DNA of 64,000 bases from Gaeumannomyces sp. JS-464. Its lineage: Eukaryota > Ascomycota > Sordariomycetes > Magnaporthales > Magnaporthaceae. The position numbers were made by a program, and so were the translations under genes. Under the pieces are notes generated by a model. It worked only from the letters and a program-made list of their open reading frames with translations. It made no database searches and was not told the DNA's origin. This document shows positions 44,655 through 58,471 of the stretch, one piece after another. Position 1 is the stretch's first letter. The number at the start of each line of letters is the position of its first letter. The stretch lies in assembly GCA_002197995.1 (NCBI GenBank), contig NGZR01000004.1, positions 3,906,001 to 3,970,000 on the forward strand, in the 5' to 3' direction.

Positions 44655-47564
44655 TCAGTAGCGGCGGTCCTCCTCGCCCCAGCGGCTCGCCTCCCTGGCC
44701 ACTCCTTCGATGAAGTCCCCAAAACCACCACCATCACCCCTAGATTCCTCCTCCTCATCCTCCCGCTTTCGACTGCTCTCCCAGCGACTCTCAGACTGCT
44801 CCTCATACCCGCCAGACGTCTCCCGCTGCTCGTACCGGCGGTACTCGCTGCGCTGGCTACCGTCGTCGTAGTCTGTCTGGCTGTATTCCGCCTGGCCGTA
44901 CCTATCGCCCGAGTCGGACCGGCCGTACTGCGAATACGACTGAGTGTGTCCACCGTCCTCTCGCTCGTAGCTCCTCGACGACGACGACGTCTCCTCTTTG
45001 TTGAGGCCGCCGAGAAGACCGCCGAGGAAACTGCTGATGCCGCTGCCTGACCCAGAGTTTTCGGAGAAGCTGGGCTGCTGGGGCTGATAGGCGGGTATGT
45101 TAATTTGACCGCCCGAGCCTTGCTTCACCATTTCGGAAATGCCGGTCGTAACGCCTCCAAGAAGAGCGCCGGCCGCAGCGTGAGCGATGCGGTCCTCCAT
45201 GGTGCCACCCGTCTCGAAGTTCTTGTGCATGCCGAGTGGCTTGCCGCAGCCGTGGCCTGAATCGTGCTGGCCTTCCTTGTGGTTCTGCCCGTTCTCGACT
45301 CCTTGACGCGAAAGCTTGCGGCGGTATTCATCTTTGGCGCCCTCATCCATCTCATTCCACCACTGCTCAATAGAGCGGAAGACGATGCTTCTGCCTTCCT
45401 CCGCCCCAGCTCCGCCCCGCTCACGCTGAGCAGGATGGTGAAGCACACCCGAGATGATGCGGTTCAGAAGGCGTTCCACGTCCATGTTATTGTCGTCCCA
45501 GGCCTCCATCAGCTGCGGCACCACCCATTCAACTACTTTGCTAGCCGTTTTACCCGCAATCTCGTTGAGAATGTTTGTGAAGTGGTCCTTGGAGAGCATC
45601 CTGCGCAGCTGTCAGCTCTATGCTTACAGACCAAACAGTCTAAATCCGAGGCATGCACCCAGAGGTCACTCACGAATGTGTGGGGTCAGTCGAGTCGTCA
45701 TCCTCGAACACGATGTGCTGCTCGTTCTTGCTGCTCTCGATAATCTCGGAGGAGCCTGTCATGAGCTCGTTCTTGATCTGCCGGATGATCGGCAGAACAA
45801 AAGGTGCGATTTGAGTGAACACCCACTGCGAGAATTGAGGAAATAGTTAGTCGCTTCCGTCAAGAGCCATGCAGCTGGCGCTGCGAGTGCAACTAGGGAC
45901 TCTAGTAGGATGGTAGGATGGTGTGGCAACAAACCATGGACATCTGCTCTTGGAACTGCTCGAGGATCTTGGGCAGGATGGGGATCTTCTCAAGCGCCTG
46001 TGAGATGTTTTGGAAGATCTCATCGTGGAACTCGATGACGGGCATGATCTGTCTAAAAACTTGCTGGACCTGCCGGGTGAACTCCTCTGGCTCACGCGGC
46101 GAGACATTCATCTGCTCCATCTGGGCGGCAGCGTTATTCTCCTGGATCTCATCGAGCCTCTCCTTCTTGTCCCCGCCAATGAGCCCAGGAGGAAGCTTGT
46201 CGAGGAGATCCTTCAGAGCACTGTTGTCGTTTCGCTTGTTGTTGTCAAGAGTCTGCTCAAGCTCCTGGATCTCGTTTTGGGTGAGTTTGTCCGACACTGT
46301 CAAGTGGATTAGTATTTCCACCCAAAAGTTGATGGAAAGGAAGAAGCTAAAGTGACACCAACCTTCTCCGGTCACAGAGTGCAGGAAATCCACTCCACCA
46401 AAGGTACCCGTGACAACAGGGTAGACGGAGTGCCGGACGCCAGGGATCTGTATCTTGGTGTTACGGCCGACGTGCGGGAACACATCCCTCTCGCCCATCT
46501 CGATCAGAGCGAGCTCCGTGTAGTTGGAATGGGCGAAGTAGTCTATTCACATCCTCGCCAGTCAGAGGCCAGTCCCAGATTCTCCATTTCCTTGCAGCAG
46601 AAGCCTGTGTCAACTCACCTTCCAGGCAGTGGAGCCCAGTACCGAGCAGCCGCAGAGCCTCGTACAGATCGTCCTTGTTTCGGTTGCGTCCGTACGAACG
46701 GCCAAGCTCGATGCACTTTGTGAAGAGGTTCCTCACATGCCAGGCGCTGGTCATAATCCCGGCCCTCTCGTTGGCAATGTAGTTCTTCAATCCCGTCTCC
46801 TCGTCAACAGCCAGCTCGACGCTCTCATCCACAGAACCACGAAGCCGGCGGTCGTACTGGGTGGCATCCTGGTTATCGGCGTAGTTCTTTGGGTTGTCGA
46901 TGTCTAAGATCAGAAAAAAAAGCCTGGTTAGTGCTTCGTAGTGCGATGGAGGATATCGTAGAGATACGTCGTGCGGGAAGGAGGGGGGATGCTTACGATC
47001 CTCGGGGCGGTAGCAGCCAAGACGCTCAGCCGTGACTTCGAACTCGCGCGAGCCGTACCCAAAGGTCAAGAAGCCCAGGATGCACAAGAGAAGGCGAATA
47101 GCCTCGGCCGAGACGTTCTTGACAGTTCCGACGTCGATGGCCTGGCTGTAGTCGCGGAGCCAGTTACCGAAGTAGACACGGCTGACGTCAAGCTGGTGAT
47201 CATTGTCTGTCAGCGCGACTTGGATTTCCTCCGGTCTGGCCTTCGGTGGACGGCGAGCGAGAGGAAAGACCACCAACCTTGCCAAAGTTCCTGCCGCCGG
47301 CGGCCCGAGCCATGACAATCTTGAGCAGAGCATCTTCGATATCTCCGTGGCGCCCTGGAAAAAACGTATTTCGCCTGTCAGAAACACCGCCTAATAGGTA
47401 GAATATCAAGGCGACACGCCGAGGTGTGGGTGGATCTCACAGTTCTGGCCCTCGATCTTGGAGATGCTCGCGATGTTTCCGGCACCGAAGGCGGCCACGC
47501 CCGGCGCAAAGGCGAAGAGGAGAAGAATGCCCACGAGGAGGGGAGCAGGTTTGGCAAACGCCAT
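44655..47564 (-). CDS. het-c: HET-C family protein (heterokaryon incompatibility protein C)
   Basis: HET-C proteins are secretory-pathway proteins; in Neurospora allelic differences at het-c trigger vegetative incompatibility, while the family is widely conserved in filamentous ascomycetes. The ATG at 47564 starts a signal peptide (PLLVGILLLFAFAPGVAA), then FGAGNIASISKIEGQNWRH. The core has VYFGNWLRDYSQAID, ERLGCYRPED, GLHCLEDYFAHSNYTELA and VVTGTFGGVDFLHSVTGE. The C-terminus is Ser/Tyr/Arg/Glu-rich. Eight exons: 47564-47441, 47354-47278, 47192-46997, 46903-46619, 46542-46363, 46296-45935, 45825-45674, 45600-44655. They sum to 2322 nt, giving 773 residues with no frame correction. Whether this locus acts in incompatibility here cannot be told from one allele. 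Confidence 0.93.
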
Positions 47565-50500
47565 GGTTGGGCGGTATCGTCAGGACGAGGCGATTCAAAG
47601 ATACCCTGTTGGTTGCGGTTCGAGATGTTAGTTAATAGCTATGGCCTTGACCTAACCGATCGTCAATGGGTGATGAAGAGCTGTATCGACAAGCCCAATT
47701 TGAAGGGCAACGGCAACGGCAATGGCATGACGCAATGGACGGACGCCTGGGAGCAAACGAGACGGGCGCACAGCGCAGAGCACAACCTACCTGGGTGATT
47801 CAAGAGATCTAGAAGTAGCGGCTATAGTAGAGAGAGACCAGGCTCGCTCAGCTGCTGTTGAGGAGGTTGTGTCGGCGGTTGCAGCAAAAGGGTTCAGAGC
47901 AATCAATGGGTAGCGCAGCCGACGGCGGAAGTGAGGAGGAAGGGATAGGGTGATGGCGAGGGGACGGAGGAGAGGGGCAGGATTTAAAGCAGACACCAAT
48001 TCACAGCCGCTGACTGACCAGCCCGTGTTAGAACCAAGTAAGGGGCGAGCTCGGGACGGCGAAGCAGGCGGCACATGCAGTCAAAAATATCAAGGAACCC
48101 CACAAACCGGAAACCAGACGGCCATTCTTTGGGCGATCCGACGTCACCTCGGTCACCCCAGAAACAACGGACGACAACCCATCTGTGCTTAGACACCACT
48201 ATATGCCACGCATCAAGCATAAAAACAAGGAATGCGACGTGCTGATGTCTCGTCTGGTGTCGAGCTTTCTGCGAGCCCCTTCCACCCCCGCCTGGACCTC
48301 CCAAGCTTGGCGGGGCAGTAGATAGCACGAATGCATGCGCGATCTCAGCTGGCGCCCACCGGCCAGGATTTCTATACCATCAAACAGGCGGATCTTCACA
48401 AGCGGCGCCAGAAAGCACCCAGTCTTTGCCATCCAGAGGATGCGCCGTCCGCCTCGAGGCCCACCTCCTTACCAAGCTGAACTCCAGGTAGGTATCCAGG
48501 TTAACAGTTGGCTCCCTTCCTGTTCATTTCAGTGGCGAAGCACCATCATCGTGGGACGGAGATGCTTTAATATGGAGAACGAAGCATGCACGCCGAGCTC
48601 GATGCTCCTTCCGAGAAAGCTTTAGCCTAGCTCTTTTTGCGCCGCGCTTTGGGGATCGATGGGAGGCATGGAGCTTTTCCAAAACGGTCTTGGGGGGGGT
48701 CCGCCGCCGGCAGACAGCTCCCAGGAGGGGCTGCTGTGAGGGGCATTCCCGCTGGCGGGTTTCATGGTGGGGTCGCGCGCCAACCAAACCCCTGCTCAGT
48801 CCAGGCGCCACCTTGATCCAGGCTGTCGCAAAAAACATGAGCCCTGGCCGCCCACTCGCTGCCCGTGTTAGAGGTGGGCAGCCGCCAGCCAATGGTGCCG
48901 CGTGCGCGAAGGTCACTCCAATGGTCCGTTCGTCGGCGGGCTCCGCTGCGTGGGTGGCTGATTTACGCCTGTCCCAAGCTCCAAGCTCAGAGACCTACCT
49001 ACCCCGCCGTCGCCGTTTGTTGACATTTCGTCGCGCGCGACGCCCAACCCACCACGCGCGCGCACGCTGCCCGACTGTTCGAGCCCGATCCAACAATGTC
49101 GGCGCATTTACTAGCGTGAATCTGCCCATGCCGCAGACTATATCATCATCTTCCAAAGGCTTCAGGTAGCCGAATAGCGTGCGAAGATCTGTTTTGCATT
49201 GTGCAGAATTCAGGTGCGCCTAAATTCCCGCCGAAGCCATCCACCGCGCATACCTACATGGGGGATGATATGCGCTCATCGGGTCTACCCACAAAATCCT
49301 TGCTGCGCATTGCGATGCTAGGGCCCGGCTAGCTTGATTCGTTATTTTCCTATGATGCGAATTTGGTGATTGATCTACAGCTTTAATCAATATAAAATAG
49401 AAGCTGCCGTGTGAAGGCTGCCGTCTCGGTGCTCGCGGACGTTCAAACGCGCGACCGTTGGAGCATTCCGTCATCCCCACCATGAGGCTCGTCCAGAGCG
49501 TTTTGTCAAGTAGGCGTGCCCCGAAAAGCCAAATAGGACTACCGGAGCCTTGCTGGACTGACGCCACACAGCTGGCACGCTGCGCCTGGATAGAACCTCG
49601 GCTCTGGGTGCAGAGTATCAACGTCGCGGGGACGCACGCCATCGGCGAGGGGATGTGATGACATGAGCGGGAAACTAGGGGCTATTGACCAGTCGTTCGG
49701 CGGGTTAGCGAGGTCGCGCAGTTGAGACACTGCCTGCCGTGTTCTATAGGCCCCTAGGTTCCCAGCGCACCATAGACGGGTGCGTGCGGCTATGGTAGAA
49801 GACGGAAAACAGCCCGCATGCACAGGTGACACAACCGCCCCCGTGGTCAACGGCGCCCGTCAATCACAGGGCCGCGAGGCTTGCGAAGCCGAGCCGAAAG
49901 GTCGCAGCCCGCCGCCTGGGGGTTGGGTGGCTTGGTTCTAACGCGACGCACGGCTCGGTGGTCCGCAGCGGTTCCGCCTGTCATACAGCGAGGGGAACTG
50001 GCTGGGGGCTCTGAACGACCCCGAATCCTTGTGCATCATCTTTTTGCATTAGCGAGCGCATGCAATCTGGATGTGGGAGGCAGCAGCAGGACAGCTTGGA
50101 GCTCACATTAGCCCACATTGACCCGTAGAAAACATCATCCACATCACGGATCCGATCCAAACGAGCTAGCTGCTGCGACTCCGCGTTGCCTGTTCCTTGG
50201 CGAACGCACATGGAAATACAGCGAGTCGCCAAAATGCGCCAAAAGCCGCCAGCGATAAAAAAGAGCGAGGTGATTGGGGAACCGAACCCGCCGCAAATGC
50301 TGGGCCGCGGGTGGACTCGGGGTAGCTGTTCGCGGAATCGGCATGCTGTAGGCTGCATGGGGTGTAGATTCTGGTCTGTTGGGGCGAACCGCCAGGCGCA
50401 GTCGCCTCATGTCATTTCCAGAGAGCAGCAGCTCCTTCCAAATGTCGCACCTGCATTGCCTCACCCGCCATTGAGCCCACTTTGCTGCATGCCCGCTGTT

Positions 50501-51059
50501 GCTGCCCCCCGAGCTAACGACTTGTGCGCTGGCAGTCGGGTCCGCCCGCTCAAATCACAGCACGCAACCTAGAACCCAAAGCCCCATCCAATGGAGCAAG
50601 CACGTTCAATGGGCAGACGCCTGCCCGTTTCGCTGAGCACCAGAAAATCCTGTGATTGATTCTGGCAAATTTGCTGTGCAGCTACCCGCACAGGCCTGGG
50701 CTGTCCACTGCTGCAACACGTTCGCAGTAAATTCTTCCCAATTTTTGGTCCCCCTTGCCATTCGGTGCCAGGCTCCATTCAACCTTTCCCTCCCACTGAT
50801 GCGAACCAATCCCTGAAAATCCATGCACCCAACGCCGTATTCTGCAAACGAGAAAGGAACGAATATGTGTTCCTCGAAAATACTCGCGTTACCCCTTCCC
50901 CAGTGTGAGGAGGCCCTTCCAATACCCTTTCTTTTTTTTTTTCTTCTTCCTTATTTGTTTTTTTCTTCTTCCTTTCCCTTTTCTGCATTTTCTTTCTTGA
51001 TGTCATGATGAGCCCCTCGATTCTTCACGACGCGACTTTCAGCCCGGCAAACCGCGAGC
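47565..51059. other. Long intergenic region
   Basis: Nothing I can support as a gene in 3.5 kb. The stretch next to the ADE13 stop is a long polypyrimidine tract (about 50925-51000). Small open frames here lack recognisable features. Confidence 0.5.
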
Positions 51060-52980
51060 TTAGACCGACAGCTCAGCCGTGGCGGCGGACGCGATGTGCT
51101 GTTTGTAGGGGGCCAGTGCCTTCTCCACAGCACCGTCAGGACCACAGTATCGCTCCACGATGGACTGGGAGCAGCCGGTGAAGAGGGCCGGGTCAAGCAT
51201 CGCGTCGAGCTCAGCATGAACGGGCGCAAAGTAAGCCGTGTTGCGGATGCGCTCAATCAGGTCGTTGGCCTTGCCCTCCATCTTGACCGCGTGTGAAGCC
51301 TGGTGCGACAGCACGCGGATCTCCTCGTGCGCCTCCTGCCGCGACGCGCCCTTGGCCACCAGCTTCATGATGATGTTCTCGGTCGCCATGAAGGGGAGCT
51401 CCTGCATCACGCGGCTGCGGATGGTGGCCGGGTACACGACCAGGCCATCTGTCACGTTGTCGAGCGAGATCAGGATCGCGTCCGCGAGCAGGAACATCTC
51501 CGGAATGTCGATGCGACGGATAGCCGAGTCGTCGAGCGTGCGCTCCATCATCCTTTCGTTTCCACGCGTCAGCAAAAGTGCCCCAACACAGACGACACCA
51601 GGGTGCGGAGTGGGAGGAAAGGGCCACCCAGCTATACTTACTGGACCTCAAAGGTCTTGGTGAAGTTGGCGTTGAGAGTCGACAGCTTGCGGCCGAGGCT
51701 GGTGATGCGCTCACTGCGCATGGGGTTACGCTTGTAGGCCATGGCGGACGAGCCGATCTGGCCGGCCTCGAAGGGCTCCTCGATCTCCTTCCAGTTGGCT
51801 AGATGACGGATGTCAAGGCTGATGCGCTCGGCCGTGGCGCCAAAGGCCGAAAGCGCGTTGGCTATGCGCAGATCGACCTTGCGGGTGTACGTCTGCGTCG
51901 AAATGTCATAGACGCCACCGAAGCCCAGCTTGCCGCACAGGATGTCGTTGAGCTTGTTCACTTTGACCTCGTTACCCTCAAACAGCTCCACGAACGAGGC
52001 CTTGGTGCCGGTGGTTCCCTGGATACCGCGCAGACGGAGGTTGGCGAGCACATGCTCGATGTCCTCGAGGGTCCATGACGAGCTCCTGGATCCACTGGCA
52101 CGCCCGCTTGCCCACTGTGATAAGCTGGGCCGGCTGGAGGTGGGTGAAGCCAAGGGTCGGGATGTCCTTGTACTTGAGGGCAAACTTCTGCAGGTTGCTG
52201 ACAACCTTGGCGAGCTTGGGCAGGAGCAGCTCCAGACCCTTCTTGATGAAGATCAGCTCGGCATTGTCGGTGACGTAGCAGGACGTCGCGCCAAGGTGGA
52301 TGATGCCGGCCGCGCTAGGCGCCTCTTTTCCGTAAGCCTCCTCATTGTTAGCTCACCTGCACTTGGCCCCTGGCGTGCTATCAGTCTAGCATCAAAGGGC
52401 CGCGGGTGCGGGCAGGGTGTCACATACATGGACGCTGGCCATAACATCGTGGCGGCGGATTTTCTCTTCGACCTATCAAGAGGTGAGCTACTCACAGCTA
52501 TACAGCGAGACCCAGCCTAACCACCACAACAGGGAGGCATGGGTGGGGAAGACCTACACGAATGACCTCGAAAGCCTCATCGGTCACATAGGCGTGGGCC
52601 TTGAGCTCAGCGATTTTCTCGGCCGTCACCTGTTCTTCAGTTAGCACCCCCAAGTCTGCCTCACCCGAGATATAACTTGCAGTTTGCTCACCTGAGGCAG
52701 GCCTAGCTCATGCTCGGCTTCGGCAAGGTGCTGCTCCATGTCAGTATGGCACCGCTTCCAGTCTACAATAGATATACGGAAAATGGCGGAGGTATGTATT
52801 TACGATCCAAAGCTGGCGCCAAGTGTTGGCGCGGCTCCGAGGGGAGAAGAGCGTGAGCATCTCCCTACCTGCAGACGGTGTTAGTCGTGCCAATGGGCGG
52901 AGCGGAGAAGATCACTGGGGTGACATACTGGCATAGCGTATGCCCAGCGGCGTCTGGTAGCTGTCGTAGGAGTTAGACAT
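51060..52980 (-). CDS. ADE13: Adenylosuccinate lyase
   Basis: It cleaves SAICAR and adenylosuccinate with release of fumarate, two steps of purine synthesis, in the cytosol. The ATG at 52980 gives [17 protein letters not shown]. The fumarate-lyase signature [14 protein letters not shown] is at about 51715-51760. Other family blocks are [22 protein letters not shown] and [12 protein letters not shown]. Seven exons: 52980-52929, 52868-52804, 52730-52692, 52629-52558, 52472-52428, 52337-51642, 51552-51060, total 1462 nt. Removing one extra C near 52074, where the frame visibly shifts inside ELVMDLEDIEH, gives 1461 nt and 486 residues, the usual length. Four of the introns interrupt the first 92 codons, as is common in fungal housekeeping genes. 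Confidence 0.94.
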
Positions 52981-54921
52981 TTTTGGCGACTTCAAGCTTC
53001 TAAAACGATCGTGGTAGGCCAATGGTGTCTGAAACTAGAAAAGACCCTTGCGTAGGAGGATAACGAGATGGGTTATATATCTAGTGAGGTGTAGGTCAAG
53101 CCATCTGAAGCCAATGGCCCGCAGCCGACGTGCCGGCCATATCGGTTTTATTCTGCCGGGGTTTTGCGGGTGGGGTGGAGGGGTCGAAAAGGCTTGCACG
53201 GCTGGAGTTTACAGTTTCGGGCAGGCGGTGATTGGCCAATTCGGCGGAGCGGGCTGCGAACTCGGGACGTCGCGGGTGACTGACTGGGTCCAGCGCAGTC
53301 GCCCTCCAGGCGCAAGTGCTCGTCGGTCCAAACAGAAGCTCAAGCATTCGGGCACAATTGGGAGTGGGAGAGAACAAGCCGTGAGCGGGTGCCTCACGCT
53401 GTGCTGCCATGGAAGTCCTCTAATAGGATTCCGTCGACGGTGTGATTTATTCGCTTTGCCTACGAGCGCGAAATGTGCATCTGGTTGTCTCAGCTTTGCA
53501 AAGTTTGATCCAGTGTGTTGGGCCAGCTGTGCTGGGGTAGGTAGAGGTTATGTGTGCATGCTGGACATCACCACTCCTCTCCTCTGAAATCGTCGCTGTC
53601 TGCTGTGGCCTCGCGTCTCTATGCTGCCGGGCAGATCACGAAGCTCGCCGGGAGCGGGCGCTGAACTGCTTGGGAGGCGGGAGCACTCTATCAAATTTTG
53701 CAGGGCTGTGGTGGCCTCCCTGGTGCAGCAGTGCTTGCCTCGACCATCTGCTGCTGATGTCGCGTCTGCCCGTTATTTACCGCAGGCATTGTTGTCGCTC
53801 GCCCAATCTGGTGTGCGCCTGGGAGGCAGGCCCATCGGTGCAATATAATTGGCACACTGGCTGACTGGGGGGTGCCACCAAGCCTGCCTAGATTGATTTT
53901 GTGCCTGCTGCTTCGCCCCCCAGCTGTCGCACACGCACACCCCCGGCACGCAGCTCACATGCGACGGGCCTTTTTCGCCCCAGCTCGAAACGGACGCCTG
54001 AAATCCACCAGAGCTTGAGCGTCGGGGTACCTGAAGATGCTTCTGCCGCGACCTCACTTCAAGCTTGCGGGCGGGTAGCCCCAGAACAGAACCAGCGATT
54101 GATAGCGGCACGGCAACACCACAACTGGACAAAATACACGCCTTTTGCAGCGCAAATCGATCCCTGGCGACCGAGACTGCTGCAATTCGGTACGAAGTGC
54201 ACACCTCGCCAGGCGCCCGAACATCGAGCAGCAAATACCACGATGCCCGAAATTAGGACGCGACCGCGTGATTTGGGGATGCAAAGGTATCGCCGCCGCT
54301 CCAGGGCAGTATCCGCCCCATGGCCTGGATGGGGGGCAGGAGCCAGGAAGGTCGGGCTTGACTGTGTGTGGTGGTTGTTACTGGGCTTTTCAATGCTCAG
54401 CAGGGCGGGGGCAGCGGAGGGGTGGGCAGTGGGCAGGCAGCGGGCGCCCACACAGATCGAGTAGCAAAATTCAAAATTGGGCGCGGGCAGGATGGGTTGC
54501 TGATTTTGGCCTCGGGTCGTGCCAGGCCCCAGCAGGTTCGAATTTTTTTTCCCCTCAGCACCCGCGCCCGCACGCTGCAGGCTCTGAGTGATCTGGAAGG
54601 CTGGGCCACTAAAAATTCCGCTATAACTCCAGCACCCCCCAGAAAAATTCCCTCGCGTCTCCCACTTTCTTGATCCCAATAGCCTCACCAAATTCCCCCT
54701 CCGCATTCCGCTCTTTCAGCGCCCGCCCGCTGTAGACAACCCGGCACGAGCACCACCACCAATCCACCAGGCGCGCGTGTCATCAACAATCAACACCAAC
54801 GCTGCGCTGAATTAATTTCGGGATTGAAAGCCCCAACATCGCTAGCATTTCCTGTCCAGCCAGCGCAACACCCACAAACCACCACCACCCGCACTTCCAG
54901 GCAGCCCGCTCAGCAGCATCC
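52981..54921. other. Divergent promoter region of ADE13 and the HMG-box gene
   Basis: A 1.9 kb region between two genes transcribed away from each other. No gene is supported. Overlapping open frames on both strands near 53770-54700 lack domains. Confidence 0.5.
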
Positions 54922-56541
54922 ATGGCGCGCCCTCCCAAGAACAAGGCCCCCGTGGTCGAAAACGTAGTGGCGAGCAGCTCGATGCCTCCCCCGCCCCGCC
55001 AGATCGACGTCGAGGGCTTCGTGCGCGTTCGCGACTCTGGTCAGTACCGCTAGCCCACCACCCCATCCGCTGCCTGCCCTCGGTCCATTTCCCTTGTCCA
55101 CCTTGATTCCTGGCACCATCACCCATCTCTCCCTCTGATCGCGCCGACTCTGTTCCCCCACCGCGCCTGATCCCCAACGTGGGCCACCTGCCTCCCCCAC
55201 AATGCCATATTGTGGAAAAGAGGCCACCACGCCCCTCAAACTGCCTGCGCGCTTTTGTGCATGACAACAACGCGCCAGGCTGGGCATGGGGCCCACGAGG
55301 CCAGCACCACCAGCACCTGCATAGTATTCCCCGGGCACACTCTCGGCTCCGCTCCGTGACATCCGCGGGTGCCCTAGCCGTCCGAACAGCCGCTCCGGAC
55401 AAATCTCACATTTCCTTTGCGTGCACATCGGCGATACACAATGCCCATCTGTGCATCGTGAATGGGACTTCTCCATCCGGAAGAGAAGGGGTTCTCTGGC
55501 AAGCCGTGACGCGTCGCATGACACCTCATCGCGAGGTTTGTTTACATGCCGTCGCGTCCGGCAAGGCTACCCAGGAATCACGATGGCCGCTTCAACCTCG
55601 TTGCCTAAACGCTGTTCCCAGCCATCATCCGTCACATGACCTGATTCACATGAGAAGCAAACACTAACACGGCACCAACAAACAGTTTACTCGAGGCTGG
55701 TCAGCATCCAGAACCTCATCCAGCAGTTCTCGGGTGACTACCTGAGGCAGACCAACCTGCTTCTTGGTTTCGGCGATGGACCCCTCGACAACGCTGTCGA
55801 GTTTGGGGGCCTCGAGGGCATGGTGAACCTGCTCCCCGCTACCGGCCTCGTGCCCATGCCGGCCGAGGAGCCTAAGAAGGAGCGCAAGAAGCGCCACCAT
55901 GACCCCAACGCCCCCAAGAGGCCCCTGACCCCCTACTTCCTGTACATGCAGACTGCCAGGCCCATCATCGCTGCCGACCTTGGCTCTGACGCCGCCAAGG
56001 GCGCCGTCCAGGAGGAGGGCCAGCGCCGGTGGGGCACCATGTCCCAGGCCGAGAAGGCTGGCTGGGATCAGGCCTACCAGTACAACCTGCGCCTGTACAA
56101 CGCGCGCGTGCACTCGTACAAGCACGGCAACCCCGGCGCCAAGGAGATGTCGGACGAGGAGGCCCAGCAGTACGCGGAGCAGCACAGCATCCCCATGCCT
56201 ACCGGCAAGGACGTGGCCGCCGCCGCCGTCGAGGTTGGCAACGACCAGGACGCCATCGCCCAGCAGCTCCAGGGCGCTGTTGTGGAGGAGGAGCCCGAGG
56301 AGGAGGAAGAGGAGGAGGCCGCGCCTGAGAGCCCGCCCGTGGCCAAGACCCCCAAGTCGACCAAGAAGGGCGCGGCTGGCAAGCGTAAGAGCGCTGCCGC
56401 CTCGACCCCTGCCGAGCCGCCTACGCCGGCACCACCGAGAGCACAACCAAGAAGCGCAAGCGGCAGTCCAAGGCTGCTGAGGAGAAGCCCGAGCCCGAGC
56501 CCAAGAAGTCGGGCCGCACCAAGAAGGCCAAGTCAGGTTAG
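54922..56541 (+). CDS. HMG-box chromatin protein
   Basis: A nuclear DNA-binding protein with a single HMG box is predicted. The ATG at 54922 starts exon 1 (118 nt, to 55039). A 646-bp intron, unusually long here, runs 55040-55685. Exon 2 encodes YSRLVSIQNLIQQFSGDYLR, then the HMG box (HDPNAPKRPLTPYFLYMQ to about YNARVHSYKHGN, roughly residues 110-190). An acidic Glu run follows, then a Lys/Ser/Pro-rich tail with KKRKR and a final KKSGRTKKAKSG. One base is missing near 56420, since the frame otherwise leaves the Lys-rich tail; with it added the coding length is 975 nt, 324 residues. After the TAG at 56539-56541 the same frame stays open for 16 codons to a TGA, so the true end may be slightly later. 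Confidence 0.87.
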
Positions 56542-57412
56542 GCGGCTGATGCTGAGCTTGAGAACATTGATCCTGCTCTTTTCGACGAATGAGCACAGCA
56601 AACACAAACAACACAAAAGCACAAACAAACAAAGCAAAGCCAGTCGAATTCTTATGATACCTCAGTTGCGCGCGAGTTTTTTTCTTTTCTCTTGCCCACG
56701 CTGCGTTTTCCTTATTTTTGGTTTGGTTATGGCGGCGGCTTTGGTTATCTACTACACTCAACCTCCCCAAGCAACACACCTCACTTTCCTACGGATTCCT
56801 AGGTGCTCTAGCGGCGTTCCGGCGTCAATGTCTGGGAAAGACAAGGATTGGAGCTTCTAGGCTAGGAGGGGTGATCTGTCAGGAATATGTGCTACTTACT
56901 ATCTACGCGGTTTTCTTCCACTTTTTTTTTTCTTGTCTTTCTCGGACCTTGTCTTCTGCTTAAACGTACTGTATGAAACATCATGACGGCTGTGTCAGAT
57001 AGCAATTTCTATACTGGTGGGACGAGCGTTTATATATGGGCTAGACGACGGAGCGAGCCTGCGGAGGCTAGGCGGATTTTGGAGACGGATGAGGGGGAAA
57101 ATCGGCTCCGTCGAGGTGCAGCTGTTAAAAAAACACAAAGTATCTGGTTATGAGGGGAGCATCTGGAAGATGAGCTTGCGCTGAAGTTTTGCGTTTCATA
57201 TTCAAGAACCATCATTACTATGCTATGTGACCAAGACCCATCTTATTTCAGTCTTGTGGTGCTTGCCGCCCTACCCAACTAGGTACCTAACCTAGGTACC
57301 ATATTAACACAGCTGGCTTGGGCCGTCCATCCATCGCCAACTTCTAAAAAATAAAAATAAAAAAATGGGAGGGAAGGAAGGGGGAATAAGAAAAAAAGGA
57401 AAAGAAAAGAGT
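56542..57412. other. Convergent 3' regions of the HMG-box gene and urease
   Basis: No gene supported. A short palindromic repeat of CTAGGTACC units lies at about 57278-57300. Confidence 0.5.
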
Positions 57413-58145
57413 CTAGTAAACATAGAACTGCTGCGTCAGAGGCAGCTCGGCGCTAGGCTCGGCGGCGCAGACGACGCCGTCGGCCTCGACGACGTACGAC
57501 TCCGGGTCGACGCGCATGCGCGGCATGGCGCCGTTGAAGCGCATGTCCCGCTTGGAGACGGACCTGCAGCCGCGAACAGGTTCGACGCGCTTGCGCAGGC
57601 CGTAGCTCTGCGCGATGCCGTGCTCGACCGAGGCGGCGCTGACGAAGAGGACGGACGACTCGGGCACGCGGGCGGCGAACATGGGGCGGGACACGACGGG
57701 CTGGATGGTGGGGATGGAGCCGTTGGGGTCGCCCATCATGGCGCACGCGATCAGGCCCGACTTGAGCACCAGGCTCGGCTTGGTCCCGAACCAGGCCGGG
57801 TCCCACACGACCAGGTCAGCCAGCTTGCCCGGCTCGACGCTCCCGATCAGGTGCGACATGCCCTGCGCCAGCGCCGGGTTGATGGTGTACTTTGAGACGT
57901 AGCGCTTGGCGCGGAAGTTGTCGGCGCCCGTCCCCTCGTCCTCGGGCAAGGGCCCCCGTTGGATCTTGTTCTTGTGGGCCGTGTTCCAGGTGCGCAGGAC
58001 GACCTCGCCCGGGCGGCCCATGGCCTGGGAGTCGGAGCTCATCATGGAGATGGCGCCCATGTCGTGCAGCACGTCCTCGGCCGCGATGGTCTCGGCGCGG
58101 ATGCGGGACTCGGCAAACGCCACGTCCTCGGGGATGTCGCGCGAC

Positions 58146-58181
<36 letters not shown>

Positions 58182-58436
58182 TCGAGCGTGTTGCGCGTGA
58201 AGGGCCGGGTCGGGTTCGTGCTCGAGGGCAGGACGTAGGGGTGCTCGACGACCGAGATGATGTCGGGCGCGTGGCCGCCGCCGGCCCCCTCGGTGTGGTA
58301 TGCGTGGATGGTGCGGCCCTTGATGGCAGCGACGGTGGACTCGACGAAGCCGGACTCGTTGAGGGTGTCGGTGTGGATCATGCACTGCACGTCGTACTCG
58401 TCGCACACGGCCAGGCAGGCGTCGATGGCGGCCGGC

Positions 58437-58471
<35 letters not shown>

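Noticed and set aside
55664..56779. Long minus-strand open frame opposite the HMG-box gene
   Set aside because: It is the antisense shadow of a GC-rich coding exon; the plus strand carries a clear HMG box.
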